A DNA stretch of 64,000 nucleotides from Marinobacter sp. 2_MG-2023 (GCF_030546935.1 NZ_JAUOPH010000002.1:1-64000); one strand, 5' to 3'. Shown: positions 44,980 through 54,321, numbered from the stretch's first letter. Numbers and translations are program-made. Notes: generated by a model not told the origin, from the sequence alone.

Positions 44980-45696
44980 ATGAACAGCCAGTCAGAAAGC
45001 AGCGTGCAAATATCTGCAGATAGATCTGCGGCAATTGAAGTCAAAGACCTCTCGTTTCGCTGGGACAAGCATCAGCCCGCACTTACTTTCCCTGATCTAT
45101 ATCTGCCACAGGGCGAGCACCTGTTCCTTCACGGTGCAAGCGGAACCGGCAAGAGTACATTTCTGAGCCTGCTGGCGGGCATGCTTTCGCCAGCAAGTGG
45201 CACCATCACCATGCTGGGCACTGCCATTCAGAAGCTGGGGGCGGGGAAACGTGACCGGTTCCGGGCTGATCATATCGGCGTGATCTTCCAGCAATTCAAC
45301 CTTGTCCCCTACCTTACGGCTGAGGCCAACGTGACCCTGCCCTGCCGGCTCTCGCGCATGCGAAACATTTCAACAGGCCAGAATTCAGCTGCAGCGGCTG
45401 AACGGCTACTCACCGCACTAGCCATTCCTGAAAGCCACTGGCAAAGGAAGGTCACCCAGCTCAGCATTGGTCAGCAGCAACGCATTGCCGCTGCGCGGGC
45501 CCTTATAGGTTCGCCAGAGATTATTCTGGCCGACGAGCCCACCTCTGCCCTGGACAGCGATAACCGAGATCGCTTCATCGATCTATTGCTAACGCTGGCC
45601 GAAGAATCCAATACCTCCGTTCTGTTCGTCAGCCACGACCGCTCCCTCGCCCAGCGGTTTCACCACCAGATTCAACTCGGGGAGGTACCGGCATGA
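44980..45696 (+). CDS. ABC transporter ATP-binding protein (LolD/MacB-like)
   Basis: A 238-residue ATPase with Walker A GASGTGKST (52-60), a Q-loop (about 104), signature LSIGQQQR (161-168) and Walker B IILADEPTSALD (Asp185-Glu186). The signature has GQQQ where GGQQQ or GGEQQ is usual, which is common in this subfamily. It overlaps the permease gene by four bases. It probably powers a mechanotransmission-type system acting on periplasmic or lipoprotein partners rather than a classical importer. Confidence 0.92.
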   Translation: MNSQSESSVQISADRSAAIEVKDLSFRWDKHQPALTFPDLYLPQGEHLFLHGASGTGKSTFLSLLAGMLSPASGTITMLGTAIQKLGAGKRDRFRADHIGVIFQQFNLVPYLTAEANVTLPCRLSRMRNISTGQNSAAAAERLLTALAIPESHWQRKVTQLSIGQQQRIAAARALIGSPEIILADEPTSALDSDNRDRFIDLLLTLAEESNTSVLFVSHDRSLAQRFHHQIQLGEVPA

Positions 45697-46964
45697 AAGC
45701 TCGTCTGGCAATCTCACTGGCATCTGCAAGCCTCTGGCATCGGCGCAAGGTGTTAGCCCTGGTGTGCCTCACTCTTACTTTAAGCGTCACTTTACTGCTC
45801 GGTATCCAGTATCTGCGCACAGAAGTAAAGCAGTCCTTCACCAGCACCATCAGCGATACAGATCTGATCATCGGTGCCCGCAGCGGCCAGCTCAACCTCT
45901 TGCTGTATACGGTCTTCCATATCGGTGATGCCACAAATAACATTCGGTGGTCTACCTTTCAGGATCTTAAGGAGGACTCCCGTATTGACTGGCTGATCCC
46001 CATTTCTCTGGGCGATAGCTACAAAGGGTTTCGGGTTGTCGGAACCGACCAAGGGTTTGGCAAGCATTTCCGGTTCGGGCGGGGCCAACCTCTGACTTTG
46101 GCCAGCGGCCAATGGTTTGACGGGGTTTTCGATGTGGTCCTTGGGGCAGGTGTTGCCAAACAACTGAACCACGCCCTTGATGACAAAATCATACTTTCCC
46201 ATGGCGGCGGCCGCACCAGCTTCTCCAATCACACAAACACGCCGTTCACGGTGACGGGCATTCTTGACGCTACAGGCACACCCGTGGATCAAGCGGTCTA
46301 CATCAGCCTTCAGGGCATGGAAGCCATACATGTAGGCTGGGAGTCCGGCATTGCGATTCCGGGCCGCACTCTCACGCCTGAGCAAGCTGAGGGGCGGGAT
46401 TTCACACCCGGCAACATTACCGCTGTCTTCGCCGGACTGGATCGCAAGATCCTGACGTTTCGCGTGCAGCGTGATTTGAACCAATACTCCGGTGAACCAC
46501 TCTCTGCTGTTCTGCCAGGCGTTGCTCTGAGCGAACTCTGGCGCCTGATGAGCCAGTTTGAACGGGCACTATTTGCGATAACCGGGTTCGTGGTGATTAC
46601 CAGTCTGATTGGATTGGTTGCGGTGCTGCTCACACTGCAAACCCAACGCGCCCATGAAATAGCCATTCTGCGCGCTACAGGCGCCTCCCCCGGGCTGATC
46701 GCAAGCCTTTATCTCATTGAGTGTCTGGCCCTGGCAGTGGTCGCCTGCCTGGCTGCGCTTGCGTTCAGCGCACTCGCAGTCTCCATGCTGGGTCCCTGGT
46801 TGCTCACAAACTATGGCATTCAGATTCCACTGCGCGCACTGAACCTCGACGAATGGGCTCTGCTGATATCCGTGCCGCTTGCCGCTGTAGTAGTGGCTTT
46901 GATTCCGGCATTCAGCGCTTGGCGCCAAAGCCGCTCACAAGGCCTTGGAAGTGGCGCGGAGTAG
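45693..46964 (+). CDS. ABC transporter permease, FtsX/MacB type
   Basis: A 423-residue inner-membrane protein: one membrane helix near residues 17-38, a large periplasmic domain (about 40-280), then three helices (about 285-312, 335-365, 385-412). The sequence between them, QTQRAHEIAILRATGASPGLI, is the coupling region typical of FtsX-like permeases. It pairs with the ATPase overlapping its start. The context points to zinc homeostasis; the cargo is not known. Confidence 0.91.
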   Translation: MKARLAISLASASLWHRRKVLALVCLTLTLSVTLLLGIQYLRTEVKQSFTSTISDTDLIIGARSGQLNLLLYTVFHIGDATNNIRWSTFQDLKEDSRIDWLIPISLGDSYKGFRVVGTDQGFGKHFRFGRGQPLTLASGQWFDGVFDVVLGAGVAKQLNHALDDKIILSHGGGRTSFSNHTNTPFTVTGILDATGTPVDQAVYISLQGMEAIHVGWESGIAIPGRTLTPEQAEGRDFTPGNITAVFAGLDRKILTFRVQRDLNQYSGEPLSAVLPGVALSELWRLMSQFERALFAITGFVVITSLIGLVAVLLTLQTQRAHEIAILRATGASPGLIASLYLIECLALAVVACLAALAFSALAVSMLGPWLLTNYGIQIPLRALNLDEWALLISVPLAAVVVALIPAFSAWRQSRSQGLGSGAE

Positions 46965-47026
46965 TGATGCAGGTCTCGCTGGCACGCCAAAACAAGGCGA
47001 ATGACCGCTTATGACAGCCCCGTAAA

Positions 47027-47055
47027 TTGACCGTTATGGCGTCCGCACTTATAGT
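47027..47055 (+). promoter_or_regulatory. Sigma-70 promoter for TIGR02449-zapA
   Basis: TTGACC and TATAGT are separated by exactly 17 bases, 36 bases before the start codon at 47091. It lets the cell-division genes be transcribed independently of the zinc cassette upstream. Confidence 0.65.
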
Positions 47056-47090
47056 TAGGCGCAATAACATCAACCTATGCTGGGCACGTC

Positions 47091-47297
47091 ATGGAACAGT
47101 CCGAAGTACAAGCATTAGCGGACAAGCTGGACAAGCTGATCGAACACTGCCAGAAACTGGAGCAGAACAACGCCACTCTGAGGCAGTTGCAGGATGACTG
47201 GAACCGGGAACGGTCCCAGCTTATTCAGAAGAATGATCTTGCGAAAAACAAGATCGAAGCCATGATCAGCCGCCTTCGGGCACTGGAGCATCATTGA
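47091..47297 (+). CDS. TIGR02449 family small coiled-coil protein
   Basis: A 68-residue protein, almost entirely a coiled coil (LDKLIEHCQKLEQNNATLRQLQ) ending KIEAMISRLRALEHH. This family is regularly encoded directly before zapA, and its length and heptads resemble ZapB, so a role at the division ring is likely but unproven. Its end overlaps zapA by four bases. Confidence 0.87.
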   Translation: MEQSEVQALADKLDKLIEHCQKLEQNNATLRQLQDDWNRERSQLIQKNDLAKNKIEAMISRLRALEHH

Positions 47298-47593
47298 TGT
47301 CTAAGCAGTCCACCACCGTTGAGGTAAAAATTCTTGATAAGGAGTACCTGGTCGCCTGCCCCGCAGAAGAACAGGAAGCCCTTATCCGTGCCGCCAGGCA
47401 TCTGGACAACAAAATGCGCGAAATACGTACCGGCGGCAAGGTATTCGGAACCGAGCGTATCGCTGTCATGGCTGCACTGAACATGACCCACGAACTGCTC
47501 GAGCGGGACACCATGTCCGATGCCACCAGCACATTGCTGAAGGCGATGGACAGCAAGCTGGAAAACGCCCTCGGAGAATCCTCCAACCACTGA
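47294..47593 (+). CDS. zapA: Cell division protein ZapA
   Basis: A 99-residue FtsZ-ring stabiliser. The family features VEVKILDKEYLVACPAEEQE, AARHLDNKMREIR and ERIAVMAALNMTHELL are complete. It is followed by the 6S RNA gene and 5-formyl-THF cyclo-ligase, the conserved order in gammaproteobacteria. Confidence 0.95.
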   Translation: MMSKQSTTVEVKILDKEYLVACPAEEQEALIRAARHLDNKMREIRTGGKVFGTERIAVMAALNMTHELLERDTMSDATSTLLKAMDSKLENALGESSNH

Positions 47594-47618
47594 ATCTGCG
47601 AAGATTCCCCGATAGGTG

Positions 47619-47649
47619 TTGCAATCGGCCCCGGGTCTGCCCCTATAAT
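47619..47649 (+). promoter_or_regulatory. 6S RNA promoter
   Basis: TTGCAA and a consensus TATAAT with 19 bases between them. The -10 ends seven bases before the inferred 5' end of 6S RNA. Confidence 0.6.
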
Positions 47650-47655
47650 GAATCT

Positions 47656-47832
47656 ACTTCCTGGGCTGTTCGCTGGTCGGATTCGTCCTCGAGCCGATGC
47701 GCACTACCCAGGTGGCTACTTTAGGGCATTGTGAGCATGTCCCCGTTAGGGGAAAGCCTAATATGTCACAGCGGCCACCGACCTTGAACTCTGGGTTCAA
47801 GGGCCACATCCGATAACGGCAGCCCGGGAAGC
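47656..47832 (+). ncRNA. ssrS: 6S RNA
   Basis: About 177 bases with the form of 6S RNA: a closing helix CTTCCTGGGCTG / CAGCCCGGGAAG (47657-47668 with 47820-47831, one G-T pair), a large central bubble, and the conserved CCTTGAAC...GGTTCAAGG hairpin near 47781-47802. It mimics an open promoter and sequesters the sigma-70 holoenzyme in stationary phase. Position between zapA and the cyclo-ligase gene is diagnostic. Ends are accurate to a few bases only. Confidence 0.93.
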
Positions 47833-47838
47833 TTTATT

Positions 47839-48471
47839 TTGAGCCAGACAATCGACTCACACCATTCTGACTCCGGTTTACTTTCCTTACCTCGCCAACA
47901 ACTGCGTAAACAGCTGCGCCAGCGCAGACGCATGTTGTCGCCCCGGGAACAGGAACAGGCCTCCGCTTCTCTTGCGCTGAATCTTCTGAAAAACCCGGAC
48001 CTGCATCGGGCAAGGCACGTAGCCATTTATCTGCCCAACGACGGCGAGATTGATCCGCACCCGTACATGGCTATGGCCCGTCGCAAAGGCATTCATTTCT
48101 ACCTGCCGGTGTTGCACCCTATTCACCCGGGAAAACTGGTTTTCAGCCCTTATTTCGACGGTGTAGAGCTGACTGCCAACCGTTTTGGCATTCCCGAACC
48201 CGCATTCAGCAATGGGCTCCGGCGACCAGCCTGGGCTTTGGACGCAGTGCTGTTCCCGTTAGTGGGTTTTGACGAACGCGGGGGGCGACTGGGGATGGGA
48301 GGCGGATTCTATGATCGGACTTTCGCATTCACCCGCCTGCGGCCGCGACTGGCGCCAAAACTGATTGGCCTGGCTCACGACTTTCAAAAGGTGGAAAAAT
48401 TGCCGATTGAACCCTGGGATGTTCCGCTACACAGTGTTGCAACAAACCGGCGGCTTTACCGGGTCAAATAA
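47839..48471 (+). CDS. 5-formyltetrahydrofolate cyclo-ligase
   Basis: A 210-residue enzyme converting 5-formyl-THF to methenyl-THF with ATP (fau/ygfA of E. coli). It has the N-terminal LRKQLRQRRRMLSP and the nucleotide-binding GRLGMGGGFYDRTFA. The start is a TTG at 47839; the next ATG is 32 codons in and would remove conserved sequence. The likely ribosome site GGGAAG lies within the 3' arm of the 6S RNA closing helix, so the two genes are physically interlocked, as in relatives where this mRNA is processed from the 6S transcript. Confidence 0.93.
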   Translation: MSQTIDSHHSDSGLLSLPRQQLRKQLRQRRRMLSPREQEQASASLALNLLKNPDLHRARHVAIYLPNDGEIDPHPYMAMARRKGIHFYLPVLHPIHPGKLVFSPYFDGVELTANRFGIPEPAFSNGLRRPAWALDAVLFPLVGFDERGGRLGMGGGFYDRTFAFTRLRPRLAPKLIGLAHDFQKVEKLPIEPWDVPLHSVATNRRLYRVK

Positions 48472-48484
48472 TACAGGAGCGTCT

Positions 48485-48658
48485 TTACCGGGATAGCGGG
48501 ATTTCGGTCATCTGCGTCGAACCCACCGAGACAGAGCTTTGCATAACGGCAGCAGCGGGCCGGTCTTCCGACGCCTGAAGCGAGGTAAACCCGGTAATAA
48601 CAAGGCCGACAGCAAAAATCAGCACAATTGCCCGGATAATATCAGGCTTGCCACCCAT
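48485..48658 (-). CDS. 57-residue single-pass membrane microprotein, unrecognised
   Basis: A short frame starting MGGKPDIIRAIVLIFAVGLV, with one hydrophobic helix at about residues 8-25 and a polar tail (ASEDRPAAAVMQSS) ending in EIPLSR. AGGAAGAAG lies just before the ATG, and the hydrophobic pattern and codon use look real. It is convergent with the cyclo-ligase gene, 13 bp from its stop. I cannot name a family; it may be an exported or membrane-bound small protein. Confidence 0.6.
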   Translation of the reverse strand: MGGKPDIIRAIVLIFAVGLVITGFTSLQASEDRPAAAVMQSSVSVGSTQMTEIPLSR

Positions 48659-48868
48659 GACACTTCTTCCTGTTTCAGATAGGTTAATTCTGCGGAAAAT
48701 CAGTTAGCTATTCTTGATTTCAAGAATGTGACAAAAGACTAACACGCATCCCGATTTTTACAATTTTTGACAGATTAAAGTTCAGTAAGAAAACTGACGG
48801 GGCATTCAGATAAATCGGGTTCAGGGGCCAACCCGAAAGAGACCTTCCGGGCCGCCCTTGTTTGCAGG

Positions 48869-50404
48869 CTAGGATGTTTTACCGTTCCCCGCTCCCAGGA
48901 ACAGTTGGTACGCTTCGTTATCCGTCATGTTTTCATAACGGAAGCCCACTTTTTCAAGCATTGCTTCGAAGTCTTTTACTTCATCATCTTGTACCTGAGC
49001 CCCCAGCAATACACGACTGTACGCCGCGCCGTGGTTGCGGTAATGAAACATGGAAATATTCCAGCGCGTTCCCAGAGACATCAGGAATTTCAGCAGAGCT
49101 CCCGGGCGCTCGGGAAACTCGAACTGGAAAACTTTCTCGTTGGTAATCGTAGGTGCGTGGCCACCGACCATGTGGCGAATGTGCTGTTTCGCCATATCAC
49201 TGTCGGTGAGGTCCAGCACGGAGTAGCCTTTTTCACGGAGTTCCTGCACCAGCTCATCTCGACCCAGCCCACCTGCCTGAACCTGGACACCCACAAAGAT
49301 CGTTGCCTGAGCTGCGTCGGCGTAACGGTAGTTGAACTCGGTAATGCTGCGCTTGTGCAGCGCGTTGATAAAAGTTTTGAAAGCACCAGGCCTCTCTGGA
49401 ATGGTAACCGCGAGGATAGCCTCACGTTTCTCACCGACTTCGGTGCGTTCAGAAATGTAGCGCAGACGGTCAAAGTTCATGTTCGCGCCACTCAGAGTGG
49501 CGATCAGATTTTCATTCTCAATCTTTTCCCGCTCGATGTACTTCTTGATGCCGGCCACACCCAACGCACCGGCAGGCTCGGAAATGGATCGCGTATCCTC
49601 GAAGATATCCTTGATGGCTGCACAGATTTCATCGGTGGAGACGGTAATCACCTCGTCCACGTGATCCTTACAGATCTCCCAGGGGTATTCACCAATCTGC
49701 TTGACTGCTACACCATCTGCGAAGATGCCCACCTCATCCAGAATAACGCGCTCGCCTGCTTTCAAGGCGGCCTGCAAGCAATTGGAGTCTTCAGGCTCCA
49801 CACCGATCACCTTCACTTCAGGGCGCAAGTATTTAATGTAGGCAGCCATGCCGGCGATAAGCCCGCCACCGCCCACACAGATAAACACCGCGTGAATCGG
49901 CTTGCTGAACTGCCAAAGCATCTCCATGGCGACCGTACCCTGCCCGGCGATGACGTCGGGGTCATCATAGGGGGGAATGTAAGTGTAACCATGCTTCTCA
50001 ATCAGTTCATGGGCATGAGCCGCGGCTTCATCAAAGGCATCACCCCGGAGCACAACTTTCGCGCCATGGTCGCGCACAGAGCGCACCTTGATTTCTGGCG
50101 TGGTCTGCGGCATGACAATAACAGCCTTGATGCCCAACTTCTTCGCCGCAAGCGCTACACCCTGAGCGTGATTGCCGGCAGAAGCGCATATCACGCCCTT
50201 GGCTTTCTGTTCTTCCGACAGCTGCGCAATCCGGTTATAGGCTCCGCGAATCTTGAAAGAAAACACCGGCTGAAGGTCTTCCCGCTTGAGCATAATATTG
50301 TTGCCAAAGCGCTTGGACAGGCTGCGGGCTTCAGTGAGGGGTGTTTCAATGGCCACGTCATAGACGCGCGCATCGAGAATCTTCTTGATGTAGCGTTGCG
50401 GCAT
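48869..50404 (-). CDS. ilvA: Biosynthetic threonine ammonia-lyase
   Basis: A 511-residue PLP enzyme making 2-oxobutanoate, the first step of isoleucine synthesis. PLP binds Lys51 (FSFKIRGAYNR) and the phosphate loop is CVGGGGLIAG. Two ACT-like regulatory domains follow (about 325-400 and 425-500, each with IPERPGAFK- or FPERPGALLK-like starts), the layout of the isoleucine-inhibited long form. Divergent from rpiA. Bases 48659-48868 upstream of its end hold no gene. Confidence 0.96.
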   Translation of the reverse strand: MPQRYIKKILDARVYDVAIETPLTEARSLSKRFGNNIMLKREDLQPVFSFKIRGAYNRIAQLSEEQKAKGVICASAGNHAQGVALAAKKLGIKAVIVMPQTTPEIKVRSVRDHGAKVVLRGDAFDEAAAHAHELIEKHGYTYIPPYDDPDVIAGQGTVAMEMLWQFSKPIHAVFICVGGGGLIAGMAAYIKYLRPEVKVIGVEPEDSNCLQAALKAGERVILDEVGIFADGVAVKQIGEYPWEICKDHVDEVITVSTDEICAAIKDIFEDTRSISEPAGALGVAGIKKYIEREKIENENLIATLSGANMNFDRLRYISERTEVGEKREAILAVTIPERPGAFKTFINALHKRSITEFNYRYADAAQATIFVGVQVQAGGLGRDELVQELREKGYSVLDLTDSDMAKQHIRHMVGGHAPTITNEKVFQFEFPERPGALLKFLMSLGTRWNISMFHYRNHGAAYSRVLLGAQVQDDEVKDFEAMLEKVGFRYENMTDNEAYQLFLGAGNGKTS

Positions 50405-50539
50405 GATGGTTCCGGTTGCTGATGATTGGTCGGGGAAAACCTACAGTGTAGAAAGTTTGCACGGCAGCCGTCTATAAGCAGGCGCCCCTTAAGCGCTATA
50501 ATGGGCACGAACTCATAAGATTTTCACCCGGAGCGCTCA

Positions 50540-51220
50540 ATGACCCAGGACGAACTCAAGAAAGCCGTTGCCAAAGCTGCAGTGGACTACATTGCACCGC
50601 GCCTGGAGCGCGACAGCATCATCGGTGTTGGCACGGGAAGCACTGCCAACTTCTTTATCGATATGCTTGCAGACCTGAAAACCGAGTTCGACGGCGCTGT
50701 CGCCAGCTCAGAAGCAACGGCGGAACGCCTGAAAAGCCACGGCATTCCTGTGTACGACCTGAACAGTGCCGGGGAATTGGAGTTTTACGTGGATGGGGCA
50801 GATGAAACCAACGAACACCTTGAGCTGATCAAAGGCGGCGGCGGCGCCCTGACGCGCGAGAAGATTGTTGCGGAAGTTGCCAAAACCTTTATCTGTATTG
50901 CAGACGAATCCAAGAAAGTAGACTTGCTCGGCGAATTTCCCTTGCCGGTGGAGGTACTTCCTATGGCCCGCAGCCATGTTGGTCGCGAAATCGTCAAGCT
51001 CGGCGGTGATCCGGTCTACCGGGACGGTTTCACCACCGACAACGGTAATATTATTCTGGACATATACAATCTGGATATTTCCCGCCCGATCCAGGTTGAG
51101 GAAAGGTTGAACAACATTGTAGGCGTTGTCACTAACGGCCTGTTCGCTCGCCGCCCGGCAGACCTGCTATTACTCGGCACCAGCAACGGGGTCGAGAGCA
51201 TCCCACGCAAAGGCATCTGA
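50540..51220 (+). CDS. rpiA: Ribose-5-phosphate isomerase A
   Basis: A 226-residue enzyme interconverting ribose-5-P and ribulose-5-P. It has [31 protein letters not shown] and [16 protein letters not shown] lies before the ATG. A TATAAT hexamer at 50497-50502 is a likely -10, though no good -35 is seen. It ends with a strong terminator. Confidence 0.96.
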   Translation: MTQDELKKAVAKAAVDYIAPRLERDSIIGVGTGSTANFFIDMLADLKTEFDGAVASSEATAERLKSHGIPVYDLNSAGELEFYVDGADETNEHLELIKGGGGALTREKIVAEVAKTFICIADESKKVDLLGEFPLPVEVLPMARSHVGREIVKLGGDPVYRDGFTTDNGNIILDIYNLDISRPIQVEERLNNIVGVVTNGLFARRPADLLLLGTSNGVESIPRKGI

Positions 51221-51267
51221 CCCGGCAAACTCGTATCAACTCATGTTCGTCGAAGATAGCACGATAC

Positions 51268-51295
51268 AAACTGGCCTCTCAGGCCAGTTTTTTTT
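51268..51295 (+). terminator. Rho-independent terminator of rpiA
   Basis: AAACTGGCCT / AGGCCAGTTT, a ten-base stem with a three-base loop, runs into an eight-base T-run. Confidence 0.92.
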
Positions 51296-51385
51296 GTGCC
51301 TGACACACCAACAACCAAGCGCTTGCTTGGTACATGGAATTGCGCGACACTACCTCACATCACGTCCGATCAGAGGTGTTTTATC

Positions 51386-52525
51386 GTGTCCGATTACTTC
51401 AACGAGACTCATGAGCAAGCGCGCTTGAGCGCGCGCAAGTTCATCAACACTCACGTTCTCCCTCATATTGATGAATGGGAGGAGGCTGGTGAATTTCCTC
51501 GTGAAATTTTCCGGATGGCAGGTGATGCCGGGTTGCTCGCCATCGGATTTCCCGAGGCACTGGGCGGCGTGGGGGCTGGCGATGTATTCCTGAAAGTCGC
51601 CGTTTCCGAAGAACTGATGCGCTCCACCTCTGGCGGCTTTGTTGCCAGCCTGGGCTCTCTGGACATCGGCCTGCCACCCGTCGCCAAATGGGCAAAGAAA
51701 GAGGTACGTGAACAGATCGTCCCCCAGGTCCTCAGTGGTGAGAAGATTTCTGCATTGGCTATTACCGAGCCCGGTGGCGGCTCCGATGTAGCCAGCCTGA
51801 AAACCCGTGCGGTGAAGGACGGTGATCATTTCGTGGTGAACGGCAGCAAAACCTTTATTACCAGTGGCACCCGTGCGGATCATTACACGGTTGCCGTGCG
51901 CACCGGCGGTGAAGGCCATGGCGGTATCAGCCTGCTGTTGATTGATCGCGACATGCCAGGTTTCTCTAATGGCAAGAAGCTGAGAAAAATGGGCTGGTGG
52001 GCCAGCGATACGGCGGAGCTCTTCTTCGAAGACTGTCGAGTACCTGCCGACCGCCTGATTGGCGCGGAAAACGCAGGCTTTATCGCCATTATGAGCAACT
52101 TTCTGTCGGAACGCCTGATGCTCTCGGTCATGGCATACATGACGGCTCAGCTGGCCTACGAAACGGCAATGGAGTATGCCAAAACGCGCAAAGCGTTCGG
52201 GCGCAACATTGCCGGCTTTCAGGTTACCCGCCACAAATTGGTGGATATGGCGACCCAGATCGACGTGGCCCGCGAATACACCTATCGCTGCGCAGCCCTT
52301 ATGCAAGCGGGCAAGAACCCGATCACCCAGGTGGCCATGGCGAAGAATTTTTCTGTGGAGATCTGCGAGAAGGTTACCCGCGAGGCCGTGCAGATTTTCG
52401 GGGGAATGGGTTATATGCGGGAATCGGTCGTTGACCGTCTTTACCGGGACGCGAAGATTCTTTCGATAGGCGGTGGCACCACGGAGATCATGAAGGAGCT
52501 GATTGCCAAGCAGATCAAGCTGTAG
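51386..52525 (+). CDS. Acyl-CoA dehydrogenase
   Basis: A 379-residue FAD enzyme of beta-oxidation or branched-chain amino-acid degradation. Signatures: ALAITEPGGGSDVASLKT (FAD/substrate loop), KTFITSGTRADHYTV and the C-terminal QIFGGMGYMRESVVDRLYRDAKILSIGGGTTEI. The last of these contains no obvious catalytic Glu in the medium-chain position, so chain-length class is unclear. The start is GTG at 51386 with AGAGG nine bases upstream; the longer frame from 51296 runs through the terminator region. Confidence 0.92.
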   Translation: MSDYFNETHEQARLSARKFINTHVLPHIDEWEEAGEFPREIFRMAGDAGLLAIGFPEALGGVGAGDVFLKVAVSEELMRSTSGGFVASLGSLDIGLPPVAKWAKKEVREQIVPQVLSGEKISALAITEPGGGSDVASLKTRAVKDGDHFVVNGSKTFITSGTRADHYTVAVRTGGEGHGGISLLLIDRDMPGFSNGKKLRKMGWWASDTAELFFEDCRVPADRLIGAENAGFIAIMSNFLSERLMLSVMAYMTAQLAYETAMEYAKTRKAFGRNIAGFQVTRHKLVDMATQIDVAREYTYRCAALMQAGKNPITQVAMAKNFSVEICEKVTREAVQIFGGMGYMRESVVDRLYRDAKILSIGGGTTEIMKELIAKQIKL

Positions 52526-52585
52526 GTTTTTACTTTCCCAGAATCAAGCCCACTCAGGGGACCGGGCTGGCATACCAAGGTTTAG

Positions 52586-52614
52586 TTTCGGATGATTGTA
52601 GAGTCCCGTATAAT
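52586..52614 (+). promoter_or_regulatory. Candidate promoter of ppa
   Basis: A consensus TATAAT at 52609-52614 with a weak TTTCGG 17 bases upstream, 57 bases before the ppa start. Confidence 0.45.
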
Positions 52615-52670
52615 TGCGCCTACTTTTCGAGCACAGTTAAACGAACTTCACATATCAGGAAGGATCTCAC

Positions 52671-53198
52671 ATGCAATTCGATAACATTCCCGCAGGCAAG
52701 AACCCGCCTGAAGACATCTACGTTGCCATCGAAATTCCGGCCAACAGCTCTCCAGTAAAGTATGAGCTGGACAAAGACATGGGCGCACTGCTGGTTGACC
52801 GATTTATGGCAACGCCTATGTTTTATCCAGCGAACTACGGGTTCATCCCGCACACGCTGGCTGACGACGGCGACCCACTGGACGTTCTGGTTGTTACTCC
52901 TTACCCGATTCAGGCCGGCTCAGTGATCCGCTGCCGTCCGGTAGGCGTCCTGAACATGGAAGACGAGGCAGGCGGAGATGCGAAGCTGGTCGCAGTGCCT
53001 CACGACAAGCTGACCAATGCTTACCAGGATGTGAAGGAAATTGACGACCTGCCAACATTGTTGCGCGATCAGATCCGTCATTTCTTTGAAAACTACAAAA
53101 CCCTTGAGCCGGGCAAATGGGTCAAGGTGCAGGGCTGGGATAACGCTGCCGCTGCGAAGCAAGCTATTGTGGACTCGATCAACGCCTACAAAGGCTGA
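52671..53198 (+). CDS. ppa: Inorganic pyrophosphatase
   Basis: A 175-residue soluble family I pyrophosphatase. The metal-binding motif [11 protein letters not shown] and [12 protein letters not shown] are complete, with [12 protein letters not shown] before them. AGGAAGGA lies before the ATG. Monocistronic, ended by a strong hairpin. Confidence 0.97.
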   Translation: MQFDNIPAGKNPPEDIYVAIEIPANSSPVKYELDKDMGALLVDRFMATPMFYPANYGFIPHTLADDGDPLDVLVVTPYPIQAGSVIRCRPVGVLNMEDEAGGDAKLVAVPHDKLTNAYQDVKEIDDLPTLLRDQIRHFFENYKTLEPGKWVKVQGWDNAAAAKQAIVDSINAYKG

Positions 53199-53219
53199 GC
53201 CGAGCACCAGATAATAAAA

Positions 53220-53250
53220 AACCGGGCTAATCCAACAGCCCGGTTTTTTT
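53220..53250. terminator. Terminator after ppa, probably bidirectional
   Basis: AACCGGGCT / AGCCCGGTT with T-runs on the plus side and A-runs before it, so it can also stop the convergent DUF2333 transcript. Confidence 0.9.
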
Positions 53251-53268
53251 ATGTCTGCGCAAAACCCC

Positions 53269-54321
53269 TTAGCCCCGCGACAAGAGATCCCGCATATCGC
53301 TGATCGCTGCATTGGCGCGAGATAGATAGGCAGCCATGGTCAGAGAGTGGTTAGCCAGAACACCAAACCCGCTCCCGTTCAGGATAACCGGGCTCCACAT
53401 GTCGCCCTGAGCACCTTCAAGCTCAATAATCACCTGTTTAACGCTGGAAACGGCATTCTTGTCCTGAAGCACCTTGCGGAAATCGACTTCTATCGCACGG
53501 AAAATGTGCAGCAGCGCCCAGGAGCTTCCACGGGCTTCGTAAAACACGTCGTCGATTTTAGTCCAATCGGTTTTTATATCCCCACCACCTTTCTCTTCAT
53601 TCAGCGGGTTGTCTGCGTCAATATTGGCGACCGCTTCTGATACCGATGCCTTGCCGACACTCTCACCGAGAGTGCGCGAAAGACTACCCAGGCGGGTCTC
53701 CAGATCGGCCAGCCAGTTACCAAGATTGTCGGCTCTGGCGAAGAACTGGGCGTTGGCCTGCTCCGGGCTGGAAAGGCGATTAAGGTAGCGCTTCAGCGCT
53801 GTAATGCCCCGACGGTACTCGGCTTCTGTCGATGGAATGGCCCAGCTTTCGCTGTCAAAGTGAAACTGCGGCTCGGCAATGATCAGATCCGGATCTTCCG
53901 CCGACTGACTCTGAGAGCGGCTGATGTCCTTGCGCATGGCACGGGAGAGATCGCGCAACTGCACCAGTACACCATATTCCCAGTTGGGAATGTTATCCAG
54001 CCAAAGGCCCGGCGGGAAAATATCGTTTGAAATGTATCCGCCCGGCTTATCCAGAAGGGTTTCGGCAATGCGAATCATGGTTACAGTTGTGGCAAAGCCA
54101 GTTACTGGCTCGCGCTGCATCTCATTGGCAACAGCCCGGGTATGCTCGCGTACGGAAAAAGGCTCGGGCTCGCTCGACCAGTACATCCCCAATACCACTG
54201 TCACCAGCAGATACACCAGCAGCACAACTGCTATAAATTTGCCGATCACGCCATTGTTGCCGGCATAATCCTGAGCATCATCCTTTTTATCTCTGAAGTA
54301 CTGTCTGATTTTGCCTGGCAT
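53269..54321 (-). CDS. DUF2333 family inner-membrane protein
   Basis: A 350-residue protein with one membrane helix (about residues 26-47, GKFIAVVLLVYLLVTVVLG) and a large periplasmic, mostly helical domain. The pattern GGYISNDIFPPGLWLDNIPNWEYGVL is typical of DUF2333. Function not established. It stands alone between ppa and the diguanylate cyclase. Confidence 0.88.
   Translation of the reverse strand: MPGKIRQYFRDKKDDAQDYAGNNGVIGKFIAVVLLVYLLVTVVLGMYWSSEPEPFSVREHTRAVANEMQREPVTGFATTVTMIRIAETLLDKPGGYISNDIFPPGLWLDNIPNWEYGVLVQLRDLSRAMRKDISRSQSQSAEDPDLIIAEPQFHFDSESWAIPSTEAEYRRGITALKRYLNRLSSPEQANAQFFARADNLGNWLADLETRLGSLSRTLGESVGKASVSEAVANIDADNPLNEEKGGGDIKTDWTKIDDVFYEARGSSWALLHIFRAIEVDFRKVLQDKNAVSSVKQVIIELEGAQGDMWSPVILNGSGFGVLANHSLTMAAYLSRANAAISDMRDLLSRG

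Noticed and set aside
48905..50422. 505-codon open frame antisense to ilvA
   Set aside because: It mirrors the third-position-rich codons of a clear, full-length ilvA on the other strand. It has no ribosome site, no domain and a His/Arg-rich composition typical of shadow frames.
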